Notes under the pieces: generated by a model
What the model was told of the DNA's origin: nothing
The model's input: the letters and a program-made list of their open reading frames with translations, nothing else
The model's database searches: none
Made by a program: the position numbers and the translations under genes
In this document: positions 48,671 to 59,770 of the stretch, in pieces
Layout: each line of letters begins with the position of its first letter
How positions within the stretch are numbered: the first letter of the stretch is position 1
DNA from: Chromobotia macracanthus
Lineage: Eukaryota > Chordata > Actinopteri > Cypriniformes > Botiidae
Direction: 5' to 3'
Assembly (NCBI GenBank): GCA_036877525.1
Contig: JAZGTH010000013.1
Location: 10,714,001-10,778,000 of the forward strand
Length of the DNA stretch: 64,000 nucleotides

Positions 48671-49021
48671 AGCTTCTACCACTCTAAACCATATTTTTCA
48701 CATCGTCTATCTAGACATTTTGATTCTTCTACTGCTAGGTCTTTTTAATGATGTCTATTTATCTTCCCAAACCCCAATGTTGGTGAAAATCTTTCCTCGT
48801 GTGCTCAACCTGATGACCTAGTTGACCTTTTTGAAAGTACCTGCACAGTCACATTAGACTCAGTTGCTCCTCTGAGGTTACAGAAATCCTGTGTGGTGAA
48901 GAAAGTTCAGCCATGGTTAAATGGGCCCACTCGCGCGGTTAGACAAGAGTGTAGGCATGCTTTTTCAATCTGTGTCGCCCTCTCAGCTGCATGATATTGT
49001 TTCTAGCATGAAATCCTCTGT

Positions 49022-50284
49022 TTGCCTGAGTTGCCTTCACATATTTTTAAAGAGGTTTTTACAGCTCTGAGCCCAGTGGTGACTGCTATTGTTAACAGTT
49101 CATTGGTCAGTGGGGTGGTACCTACCAATTTCAAACATGCTAAAGTACAGCCATTGTTAAAAAAAACTAATTTAGATCAGCATGACTTGAATAGCCACAT
49201 ACTTGTTTCTAAACTGTCTTTCATTAAAAAAAAAGTTAAAAAGTTGTTTACCATCAGATCTCTTCTTATGTGAGTGCTTTAGTATTTTTGACAAATTTTA
49301 GTCTGGTTTCAGGGAGCTACATACTACTGAATCTGCTTTGTTGAAGGTCTTAAATGACATCTTACTCTTACTTACCCTACTCTGATAAATACAGGTTCTG
49401 GCTGTATTTTAATCTTGCTTGATTTAAGTGCAGCATTTGACACTGTAGATCACAATATCCTTTTATACAGACTGGAACATGTAGCTGGGTTTCGAGGCTC
49501 TGTGTTGGACAGGTTTGCTTCATTCCTCAAAGGGAGTACATTTTCTGTTAAAGTTGGGAATTTTCTTCCCATGCTCCAATACAATATGGTGTACCTCAGG
49601 CCTCCATTCTTGGTCCTCTTCTGTTTACGTTATATATATGCTTCCACTTGGTCATATTATCCAGAGACACAATCTGTTATACCACTTCTATGCCAATGAC
49701 ACCCAGCTCTACTTTCCTATCAAAATAATAATGGTTCTGGCCTGCTTGACTGCCTGCATGATATTAAATGTTGGATGGACATTAATTTCTTACAGCTAAA
49801 CAACGATTAAACCGAAATTGTTATTTTCGCCCCACCAGATTTGACATCTGACATAGTTAATCAATTTGGCTCTCTATCTTCAAATGTTCATGGCTGTGTA
49901 AAAAGTCTTGGTGTCATTTTTTATTCTAATTTGAGTTTCGTTAAGCAGATTAGTGCTGTTGTTAAAAGCAGTTTCTTTCAGCTAAGATCTAATGCCAAGA
50001 TCAAGACAATGCTCTCTAAGAAAGATCTTGAAACTGCATTTATCTCCTCAAAGCTGGATTATTGTAACTCCTTATACTTGGGCTTGCCTAATTCTACTGT
50101 AAATCGTCTCCAAATGGTTCAAAATGCAGCAGCCGGGATATTGACTGGCACTAAAAAGTGTCAGCACATTACCCCTGTGCTTGCCTCTCTCCACTGGTTA
50201 CCAGTTAAGTTTCAGATTGATTTTAAAGTTTTACTTTTTGTTTATAAAGCTTTACATGGACTTGGGTTTACAAGGTTGTTTTAG
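49022..50284 (+). pseudogene. L2-like reverse transcriptase
   Basis: RT pieces in order: LPSHIFKEVFTALSPVVTAI and VVPTNFKHAKVQPLLKK (49022-49273), ILLDLSAAFDTVDHNILLYR (49405-49465), the active-site box YANDTQLYFPIK near 49690-49725, and frame 49841-50284. The last carries VKSLGVIFYSNLSFVKQISA, SKLDYCNSLYLGLP and HWLPVKFQIDFKVLLF. The second catalytic box should read YADD and here reads YAND, losing an aspartate. Several stops also break it. Confidence 0.8.
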
Positions 50285-50370
50285 TGTGCTAATTCTGTTT
50301 TAAATTTTGTTGTAATTTTGTTTTAATACCTCTGTACAGCACTTATAAATGAATAAACTAAACTAAACTC

Positions 50371-50816
50371 TTATAGAGCAAAGATCAGCAGGATTAGGGA
50401 CTCCAGATTATGAGCATGAACCACCATTATAATGATTTAGCAAACTGAATGTCAAAAACACTATTTCGTTCATGGAACAGTAATTAAATATACATATTTT
50501 GTAGTACCTGCAGGGATCAGCAGGAATGATTACAATAATCTGCTTTTGCATTCGTCCAGTGAGTGCATCTTATTGAATCTAAGAAACAAATATTTGTCTG
50601 ACCTTGAAAACAACGTTTCACTGCTTTAACAGGACTTTAGAGCATGCAGCATGATCGAACACAGTTCAGGTGACCTTATCTGTCAGCATTAAATGCAGCA
50701 ACAATCAAGGGTGAATACATATGGGTGTTTATTAAACTACACACAACTTACATGGGAACATATAACTAAACATAAACATACACACATTCAACACATAACC
50801 AAATGCAAGGAAAGCA

Positions 50817-50847
<31 letters not shown>

Positions 50848-51386
50848 TAAGCCCATACAAAGTTAAATCTAAAGTTAAAGCTAAGCTTTTCTGAATAAAC
50901 CACCAGTAGAATCACCTTAATAAAGAGGTACAACTTAGCGCAGCTATTTTATGTGTATAGAAATCAGATACTTGCATTGAGCTCTAGTGCAAAATGCGAA
51001 TCTGAATGCGCATGGAGAGAGTCCTGAGTGGTCCAAACGTGATGGAGTTTGTGAGTTCCAGAGATCAAAGGCATCAAAGGGAGTGAGCCAGAGGCTAAAG
51101 ATCCTTGGTCAAAGATCCTTGGTTGAAGAGCAGAAGAGATGAAGTAATTAAGAGCTAAGTTAAGAGAGAGCAAGAAAACTCCTGTTGGTGGTCATTTCTA
51201 ACTTCGCACCGGTCACGTCCAGTGAAACTAAAACAACCAACAGGTGTTAAGCAGGCAAAAGTTTCTTTGTCTCACTCAATACCTTATTTGCATGTTTTAT
51301 GCCTGAGTGGCACATTTGCAAATATTAGTCCAGGTTATTGTAGAAAGACTATCACGCCTGATATGGTTACACAACATATATAGTCT
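50371..51386. other. non-coding stretch with GA microsatellite
   Basis: A GA run lies at 50818-50842. 50715-50745 has GTTTATTAAACTAC, an LTR-like reverse polyadenylation phrase, but no LTR ends are defined. Frame 50964-51173 is unsupported. Confidence 0.4.
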
Positions 51387-51850
51387 GATGGGAAATTAGA
51401 AGACGATCTGTTAGATACCAAATATGACAGAGTTTGAAATACATTAAGTTGTGATTTATTCTAATGCATGAATACAAACAGAACATTAATCCAAACTCAC
51501 ATAACTATCTACAGAATTATGGTTAAGTTACATAGTATGGTGGTCAACATACATTGGGAATATATACAGTTTAGGACAGTTTAGTTGGGAGTTAAAGAGA
51601 GTTCTTCCTTTGGTGTATTGGAATGTTTTTAAGTCTCTCTTGGGCAATGTGGTGTTACTCCTGCCCATGGTATTCTTTGAAGCTTGGGTAGGGTGTCATA
51701 AACTGTCCTGTTGGTGTCAGAGGTGCTGATAGCCATCTGGAGAAGTTTGCCTCCAGACTCTCTGGAGCCTAGGGTCTTTCACCCTCATGCTGGGTTTGGA
51801 AGTCTTAAGTAAAGGGGGTATTTTGATCCAAATATTTTGAGCCATGCTTT
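51387..51850 (+). repeat. unclassified dispersed repeat, copy B
   Basis: Second copy of the repeat at 21005-21378 with the same left end. It is longer because of an extra segment around 51460-51620 (AATACAAACAGAACATTAAT and following). It lies directly upstream of DIRS gag-like sequence, so it may be the left terminal region of that DIRS element. Copy A would then be a solo terminal repeat. Confidence 0.7.
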
Positions 51851-51899
51851 CCCAGGTCGTCACAGGTTCAAGTGAAATGCTCTGCCCTTCCCAAAATGC

Positions 51900-52620
51900 T
51901 CACAGCTGGATGATTGGTTGATTGGTTCCTAGGTTCGAGACATGGCTCTGAGCCATGCCCTGCCCCAGTTCCATTCTTCACGGAAGTGCACAACAAGCTC
52001 GCAAAATCATTGAAAGTACCATTCGCTACCCATTTACAATTCATGGGTTTGTCTGTGTCCACCACTCTCGATGGCAGGGCCTTGAAGGGGTACTCAAAGG
52101 TGCTGCCTCCTGCAGATACCTTCTGGGACTCAAGCTGCCTCTTCCCTCTATGACATGGCTGTCCTGCAGGTCCATCAAGCCAAGGTACTGAAAGACCTGG
52201 ATGAGGGTGGTTTCGACATGGCACAACTGCAGTAACTGCATACAATGGCGGACCTTGCCTTTAGGGTGCGGACACTGTGTCAAGCGATGTCAACCATGGC
52301 CAAATTTTCCTGAGATGCTAAGAAAGTGTGCTTTCCCTACACTGCCATCTCTCAAGATGGCCTGTTTGGTGACACTGTTTAGGACTTTGCCTGCCAGTTT
52401 TTAGTGGTAAAGAAGCAGATGGAGGCGATGAAACACATCTTGCTTCAATATGGTCGTACCCCAGTGTACAAACCCCAGAGGCAGCCCCCTGTGTCTGCTT
52501 TTCGCCAAACCCAGGCCTCTGTGCCTCCTCAGCCAGCTCCTTCTACATCTCAGCTGGCACCTTGGATTCTGAGGTGGTCTAGGCATATGAAACCTGGCTG
52601 CCTGCCAGACAACTGCTAAG
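51900..52620 (+). pseudogene. DIRS-like gag region
   Basis: Shifted frames carry FFTEVHNKLAKSLKVPFATH, VSTTLDGRALKGYSKVLPPA, then AAVTAYN and DLAFRVRTLCQAMSTMAKFS-like text and a proline- and glutamine-rich end near 52480-52570 (PQRQPPVSAFRQTQ, SVPPQPAPSTSQLAP). The order fits the first ORF of fish DIRS elements. Stops break it in every frame. Confidence 0.55.
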
Positions 52621-52689
52621 AACCCCTCCTAAGGCTTTGAAGTGGTCTTGAGATGGGTGGCCCAGAGGGTGGCCCCTTCAGTCTGTCAC

Positions 52690-53105
52690 TGTCCCTTTGC
52701 GTCTTTACCAAGGTTGCAGTGATGCTTCTGTCCCCCTTAACAGAGAGAGAGCCACCTGGACCAACTGGGGTTTCAGGTCAACTGGAAAAAGGGCAAGCTC
52801 TCTCCAGCGCAGAGCATCACTTTTCTCTGGATGGAATTGGACTCTATGTGTCCAATCAATGCTGAATTGCCTCAAACACTTCAAAGGCAAGATGGCAGTT
52901 CCACTGAAATATTTTCAGAGGCTCCTGGGGCATATGGCATCTTTGACAGCAGTAGTGCTCCTCAAGATGATGCATATGAGACTACTTCAGCATTGGTTGC
53001 AACACTAAGTCCTGAGGTGGGCATGGCATCACAGCACATATTGGATGGCTACTCTCTCTTAGAAGATAGACGTCCTGATCACTCTTGCATCTATCAAGAG
53101 GGTTA
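52690..53105 (+). pseudogene. DIRS-like reverse transcriptase end and connection
   Basis: Frames 52697-53008 and 52831-53106 interleave. LTHLGFQVNWKKGKLS-like text near 52755-52795 is followed by SPAQSITFLWMELDSM near 52800-52846, then CLKHFKGKMAVPLKYFQRLL and GHMASLTAVVLLKMMHMRLL. These are the standard DIRS words between RT and RNase H. The RT core is missing, so the gag piece above is joined to the pol end by a deletion. Confidence 0.7.
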
Positions 53106-54153
53106 GGGTCTTGTCAGCACTGTCTTTGTCTGTGCCAGGATGTGCCATGTCCATGTGATGTACCTGTACACTTAACCAGAGGGATAGCCTAATTTGTTCT
53201 AATTTTGCCTAGAGCTCGGCAGATGGGCTCTGCAATCGGATCTGCCATTTGTGTCTAGATCTTATGACGGATCTTTTGTCATATGTAGTGATTTGCTTTG
53301 GTAATACTATATGATTATCTTTCCACAGTACTGTTTCCCTGACAGTAAACCTGTGTCTTCCCCAAGATGGAACCATATGTCATGGCCTATAATCTGGAAT
53401 GGTTTTCCTTCAGGAAATTATTCATAACAAGTGACTGGTGTGTGTGTCATTAGTGCAAAAACATCTTTACATTATATAATACCTACAAACAAAAGACTCA
53501 AAACAGTGAAACATTAAAAACTTTTGTGAAATAGCCAGTATACACACACGTGTAGCAGTATGACCACACCTCCATTCTGAATTCCATTTTAATACTGCAA
53601 GCTGCATGACAACCACAAACAACCTACAGTTATACCATGTACAAGAATCTTTTTATTATAATCAACAAAGATGTCTATAATATAACCTTTACACAGTCTG
53701 CAGAGTAAAATGTACATTTCTTTTCTACATGGTGTCAGGCTTGTAAATGGTACTCAGGGTTTTCACATCTACACTTCAGTCTGCCAACTAGCGGCCCCTC
53801 CTATAAGGGCAATGTCCTAATAGTAAATGTGTGTTAGATACAGTAGCTAGTTTAACAGGCCAATTATTTTATAGCTGTTGATAGCATAGCTACTGTAATC
53901 TACAGCGTCACATTGGCATTGACCAATCTGATTCCAGAATCCATTTTATAGTAAATTTTCATCCTATTTGATTTTCAACTGATCCTTTAAAATATCATCA
54001 AAATAGTCCCATAAAGCACTAAAACGTGTGCTTCTGTATGTATTCTTTAGTATATTCATGTGTCAAAATTTGTTATGAGCTCTTTTATGGTATGGGAATA
54101 TAGGATATAGGAACTAATCTAAAAAAACAGCTCAATTCTCTTCTCTTCTCTTA
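53106..54153. other. AT-rich non-coding stretch
   Basis: Nothing recognised beyond possible decayed DIRS 3' sequence up to about 53200. Confidence 0.4.
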
Positions 54154-54303
54154 TTACATTTACACATTTGGCAAATGCTTTTATCCAAAGTAACTTACAA
54201 TGCATATTGCATATCATGTCATATTACATGTCATGCATTACCTGGGAATCAAATCCATGATTCCCTGGCATTGCTAGTGCTCTGCCATTTGAGCTACAGG
54301 AGA
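54154..54303 (-). repeat. tRNA-derived SINE with L2-type tail
   Basis: On the minus strand it starts TGTAGCTCAAATGGCAGAGC (tRNA-like A-box region), has a B-box-like GGATTTGATTCCC at 54244-54256, and ends with TTTGGATAAAAGCATTTGCC and AAATGTAA. Same layout as 30717-30866 but diverged from it. Confidence 0.75.
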
Positions 54304-56799
54304 ACTGTTTGTTTTACTTTTTCAGTATTACCCTGAAGCTCAGCCCATTCAATAGATGGATCTAGATGCCTTCTGAATGCATGGAAAAGCAAGGCCTTTA
54401 GATTTCATCATAATAAGTTTATCAATTGCTTTTTTCTCTTTAACACTCTGTGGTGCCTCAGTTGTCATTTTTCGACTTGAGGCTTATACCACCCAAGGCT
54501 ATCAAACAAAGGGATTGTTCAAAATGCTGATATCTTGTCGTTTGAAAAGGGATGGATGTTATTTTTGGGGTTGCCAAGTAAGATCTTAACCAATTAACCA
54601 ATTGTTATTGACAATATTAATATTCAATTTAAAATTGTTATAAGATTTTTTATTTTTTGTAAGTTAAAATCTATTTATAGTTTTTCATGTCCTTCATATC
54701 CCTTTTCCTTCTTTTAGTTTTTTGTAAAATTTCTTATAAATCTGTTTCTTAATGCCATACAGTGCAGAAAGTGGTATCATTTTTGGCAAGAAACATTGGC
54801 ACAAATATTAAATATTAGCTGTCTATTAATAAGTGCTAATAGTACATTTTAATAGATCTGGTTACGTTTTGTGATCGTGTCAATATGAAACATCCATCCT
54901 GTTCTGAAATGACAGGTGTAATATGTATGGTATAATATAAACACTAACACAAATCACAAAACATTTAACATTAAATTGACAATATCACGCAAGTCCCAAT
55001 CCTTTATTTTGCAACAGTTTTAAGTTTTTTTGTTTTAATCTTGTTACACATGATGAAAACACATTCTTCTCATTGTGTAAATAATTAAATTATTATTAAT
55101 AAAGATAAAGTGCCAAAGCTTGATTGGGCATATTTGGTTTTCCAAATTAAATTAGAACAAATTTTTTAATAGCTACAGAGTTGCAGGACTCAAATGTATC
55201 TGTCTTGGTAGCTATACATCTAACATTTCAAATCTTGATTCGAAATTAGTCTGAGGTCTAACTAACATTATTAATTACATTTGCATTATTCCCAAGACTG
55301 AAGAGAGGTCATCCCCTTGAAATACCTTAAGGATGTCTGAAGATGCATGCTTGTACCTGTGCATAAATAGTGAAGATAATCGGGTTCACGCAGATGGTAC
55401 GTGGACTCACATCGCCCCCTGGCTACGTAAATTAGTAACAACTTCTACCCTCTGATATTTTTTATTTCAGCAGTACAATTTATTGCATGTAGGTAAGATT
55501 TTACTATGTTAACCCAATATTGACTGTACATCTATAAACATATAGAATCACCATTGCAATAAATAATAACCTTCATATTGATTGAAAGCATTTGACAGCA
55601 TACAGTAGGTACAGCAAGTTAGAATAAGTTTTTTTTATAGCCATAGCCATAATGGCCATTTCACAGATTATAAAGAATTTACTGATGGCTAAACTTTACA
55701 AACTTTGAGCAACCTGTAGTTTATGGGTCTCCCCGTTCTTTTCCATTGACCAGTAGCAACTTCTCTGTACTAATACCTCTTCGTTCACTATATCTGACAC
55801 TGCATGCAAAGAAAGGAGGTTATCACAGCCTATTGGCAACTGTAATCAATCACAGCAATTGGCAATGTGGTTTTGCCCTTTTGGGCCCCCATGAGGGTAT
55901 TCTGTGGGCAAGTCCACACAGGCATTGTTTTTTACCATTTATTACCATGGATTATGGCAGTCAGAAAAGATAAACCTTTTTTTGACCAGGTATAATGTCA
56001 TAAATGTACTTTTAGATTTCTTTAAAATAAATTCATTAAAAAAAAAATTACATTTTGGTACTCTAAACTCTTTGCATGAAAAGCCAGCGGAGGTACCTGA
56101 CAATGCTGAGGTCTGTGGTAACTGGCACACTGGTAAAACTTTATTTAAATTTCTTTTAAAACTTCTGCCTTTAATACAAATATATATAGAGCAATTAAAC
56201 GTATACAAATACAAGTCTTGAATGAGTACAAACAGTAACAGTTAACAGATAACAGTTCGTTTTTCTCAGGCTAAGGCAATTTTAATCACAAAATAAATAA
56301 CAGCTGCTTTCACATATAAAAGGCAACAGACTGCCCTTTTCAGTAAATGTTAGACCTATTTTGTTTACATAAACACCGGATTTTTCTATCATCCACACTT
56401 CAGTCAGCTAATTTCCATTAATTACAAGTGGCACCTGAGCTACTTTCTCACGCCTACACTGAAAAAGAGTGAGCGGGAGACAAATTTTTTTTTTAAGAAA
56501 GAAAGAAAGGAATAGTGTGTCTTTCTCAAGCCAGGATAAATATTCATTTCTTAACGATTTCTTAACTAAGTTCAAATTAGAATAACTTAATTGTTAAACA
56601 AAAGGTCTCTTTTAGTATATCCACTAAAAGAAACTGCTCGTTGTGATATATTCTGGGTTCTTCTGCTTGCCTATTGTATTGTAAACCATAGGAACAGGGA
56701 AAGCAGGCTTCAGGTAAGTAGGTGTCAGTACAGTAGCTCCCTAAAGTGTGTTTGTGTGAGGTAAAATAAATCATTCTCATTCTCACCCTCCTAAACCTA
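54304..56799. other. AT-rich non-coding stretch
   Basis: Nothing recognised. 56490-56510 has an AAGAAAGAAAG run. Frames 54377-54589, 55746-55973, 55904-56221, 55942-56214 and 56577-56813 lack support. Confidence 0.4.
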
Positions 56800-57118
56800 A
56801 TCATGTGAGACACCCCTACTCCAAGGTAAGTTGCACTAATAACTGTTGACTACATGATCTGTTAACAATTAATAATTTATTGTTTTTTTTAGTGATCACT
56901 TAATTTTCAAAAACTCAAATTAACAATGTTGTACTATCTTCTTTCACATTTTCCACAGCAAAACTGTTGATCCCTTATACAGCGATCATGGCGCGTCTCT
57001 CTCTTAAAAACTGCTCTCTCTTCTTTCTTCCTAGACGTCTTTGCATCTCCTGCGAACATACTGAAAATGGGGCAATCCGTCAAAATAAACGTCCCTTAAA
57101 AAAATACCTCTTGTTACA
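56800..57118 (-). mobile_element. Gypsy 3' LTR (left end uncertain)
   Basis: On the minus strand a polypurine tract AAGGGGGAAA (57119-57128) is followed by TGTAACAAGAGG at 57118. Then come CGCTGTATAAGGG near 56980 (TATA box) and ACAATAAATTA near 56875 (polyadenylation signal). The far end is not seen. It belongs with the pol remnant at 57358-58980. The plus frame 56967-57203 is not a gene. Confidence 0.5.
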
Positions 57119-57880
57119 TTTCCCCCTTCGCAAACCTGCCATACCATCAACATCTCCAGTCAGCCTGGCCCTGGAATATAAACACTCTGTTAATTTTTTA
57201 TGACCTGATTTCAACTCTATACCTTACAGGTAATTTTCCACGGTTTTGTCTTTAGAGCGTCTGAGCTCTGGGACACTTTCACATTCAATATCTGAAATGT
57301 CAGCATCATCTGAAACTTATTTCCAGTACCAGTTGGTTTACAGATCTGTGTCTGGTTTTATGTGGTGTAGTAGATGGCAATAAGGGAAATGTTTAATGAC
57401 GAAGCTGATTTTTGTGTACTACTTTGGATGGACCCCCCCTTTTCAGGCTTTACAGCGAATACAGGTATGTCAGAATGATTCTGCTTAACTTTATTGTAAA
57501 GTGTGTGTAATCTTTTCATGACATCTTTCCTGTTGGTTGTCATAAACTGAACGGCGTAAGGGTACTGGAACAACTAGCTGCCTTATTTTATTTTCCTTGG
57601 GTACATCTAACGCTAGACATTCAAACAAAGCTTTTTCACCTCTGGCATTCTATTTTGCTGCCCTGCTCGGCCTGTCATTTTTGGATACAGCATGGTATAT
57701 GGGACCTATCCTAATCACTCACCACTTTCTTGATGGACACTTGTACAGCCACTTTAACAGCAGTTCTTCCCTGCTTGGTCTCTTGAACAGGCATGCACGC
57801 ACTTCCTCCAAGTTCATTACGATGAAATCCTTCTCTGTGTCCTCTTGCTCAAAGTGTTCTATGGAGGGTGTTCTATGGTG
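57119..57880 (-). other. Gypsy element 3' internal region, decayed
   Basis: Between the polypurine tract and the RNase H piece. The minus frame 57358-57573 contains QFMTTNRKDVMKRLHTLYNK and is not recognised. 57600-57880 is broken sequence where the rest of RNase H and the integrase would lie. No integrase motif was found. Confidence 0.35.
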
Positions 57881-58180
57881 AAGTCTTGAGAAGGCATCAG
57901 AAAAACCTGCTCCACTCCTCCTTGCTTTTGACTCAATACAGGTCTGAGGCCCAGGTGACTCCCATTTGTTGTGAGTATAAACAGGAGGCCAAAGTCAGGG
58001 TGAGCGAGGACAGGTGGTGACATCAGGCATAATTTCAATTTTTCAAATGCAGTCTGGCATTCACTACGCCACACAAATGGTTCAGACGCTTTCCTGTTGT
58101 CTTTGCTGCCCATTAGCGCATGCAATGGTCTTTCTATTTGAGTGAATTTCGGTACTAACTTTTTCAGTGTCGACTTTTGA
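57859..58180 (-). pseudogene. Gypsy RNase H domain
   Basis: Starts LVPKFTQIERPLHALMGSKD near 58165 and continues PFVWRSECQTAFEKLKLCLM and SPPVLAHPDFGLLFILTTNG. Then come LGLRPVLSQKQGGVEQV and broken frames. The family's TDAS-type active-site Asp is here TTNGS, so that residue is lost. The element differs from the Gypsy at 33-36 kb. Confidence 0.75.
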
Positions 58181-58189
58181 TTCCTTCGG

Positions 58190-58800
58190 AGGAGATTACG
58201 TGGCCCAGAAACTACACCTCAGATCTCAACAGAAAGCATTTGCTTGGTTTCAACTTCAGACCCTAGACGATAAAATCATCCAGATATATCAAGAGAACAT
58301 CAGAGGACAGAGCCACAAGCACCACCGCCATAAGGCGCTGTAAAGTGGCTGACACGTTGCACAGCCCGTGTCAGCCACAAAGATTTTTTCACTCTAGGAA
58401 GCAGGTATGCATCTTTACACGTGACTTGATTTAACCTTCTGTAATCACAACAGAAATGCACACTGCCGTCTTTCTTCACAACTATCATGGCTGGGGACAC
58501 CCAAGGGCTCTCCTTAAGGATGCCCAGGGACACAAGGTCCTGTACATGCTTTTTGAATTCTTGAAAAATGTGGCGGTACCTGACGGTGCCTCGGTTTTAT
58601 TGGTAGAGCATCACCAATAAAACCTCCATTGGTGGAGGATGTACCCATAGTCACTGTCATTTTTGGAAAAAATTTCGCTATACTTTGACAAGAACTGGTT
58701 TAATTCTTCTCTCTGTATGGGGGTGAGCTTTTCGTAATTCACCTGGACTGGAACTGGTGGACTGTCAGAGGTCTCGACTGCTTGGATGTGTGCTGTTCGT
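58190..58800 (-). pseudogene. Gypsy reverse transcriptase, deleted
   Basis: Upstream NYEKLTPIQREELNQFLSKY and SEIFSKND near 58670-58740. Then the frame 58300-58533 has SLGILKESPWVSPAMIVVKK and DGSVHFCCDYRRLNQVTCKD then AYLLPRVKKSLW. It jumps at about 58385 into sequence beyond the active site, so the first catalytic Asp and most of the palm are deleted. The YxDD region is also not readable. Confidence 0.75.
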
Positions 58801-59770
58801 CTAGCAGGAGTCGTTCCTTTCTCCAGTGTATGCTCAGTTATGAGCCCTCCCCAGTCTTACTCCATCAACCACAGGTGTTGTGATCACCCAAAACATCAAG
58901 GGAGCATATTAATGTTTCAGCGAGGTGTCAATCTTCGCACCATCGTTGTCTGTTGGATAAAGCCAGCCAGTGCCTAGCCAGCAAAGTTTTGATAGATGGG
59001 AGTAGTAACCAACTAAAGAACGATTTCAGTGATTGACATTTTGTGTAGTTTGAGCAAGCAGATTTGCAGAATACCTGTACACAAAGGTTCATTGGAGTTG
59101 TGCGCTTTAGACATGCTGCCTCAGTGCATGAAGTACTGCGTTGCTTTGCTACACAGAATCTTTTTCAACAAACGAATTGTCTGCAGAGGTTACATATCAG
59201 TATCTCATTCATGGATTGTCGATTGGAGAAGGGTTGTTTCGGTGTTAAGAGCATTTTAGAAGAAGTTATGCAAATTAGTGACGAAGAACATCAGAAAGAG
59301 ACAGAGGCAGGCATGTTTGTTGACTTTGTTGACAGGTTTTGTTTCTTGTTAGCTGGTTTTGATTATAAAAATGACAATGGCGATGACTATGACAATAGCA
59401 ACACACAAGACTGCATGTGAGAATGTGAGAGAGGGTTTATTTTCTAAGGCAGATTATATGTTATGCATAAAGGCATCATATTTATATCTATGTAAATCTG
59501 ATACATAGAATATAAAAATAATGGAAGGAAATTCTTACAATACGCCAAGTAAAGGTATTTGGAAAAAGTATTACAAAGCATTTGTAATGCTGAGCACTGT
59601 AAGCGTATGCTGACTGTAATTGGAAAAATGTAAAAATATTGATGCTGCTAATAGTTATATATCCCTAACACCTGACTCATACTGAAATGCACTTTTGTTT
59701 GTGTGTGTGGACATGCATGTTTTCTTGTTGTGCTGTAACATTGGCCTTCAAATGACACAGATAAGGACTG
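58801..59770. other. non-coding stretch, end of Gypsy remnant and spacer
   Basis: 58801-58980 may be decayed Gypsy protease or spacer. The plus frame 59064-59420 ends in an acidic run (KNDNGDDYDNSN) but I recognise no family. Otherwise AT-rich. Confidence 0.35.

Larger units (their letters stand above)
47531..50370 (+). mobile_element. L2-like LINE, inactive
   Basis: Non-LTR retrotransposon in plus orientation, with 5' repeats, endonuclease, RT and a short 3' end rich in TAAACTAAAC (50350-50368). The RT C-terminal part after KALHGL (50260) is missing and the sequence jumps to the 3' UTR. Its domains are listed separately. Confidence 0.8.

Noticed and set aside
50816..50843. GA run as a regulatory element
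   Set aside because: A simple microsatellite with no promoter or gene next to it.
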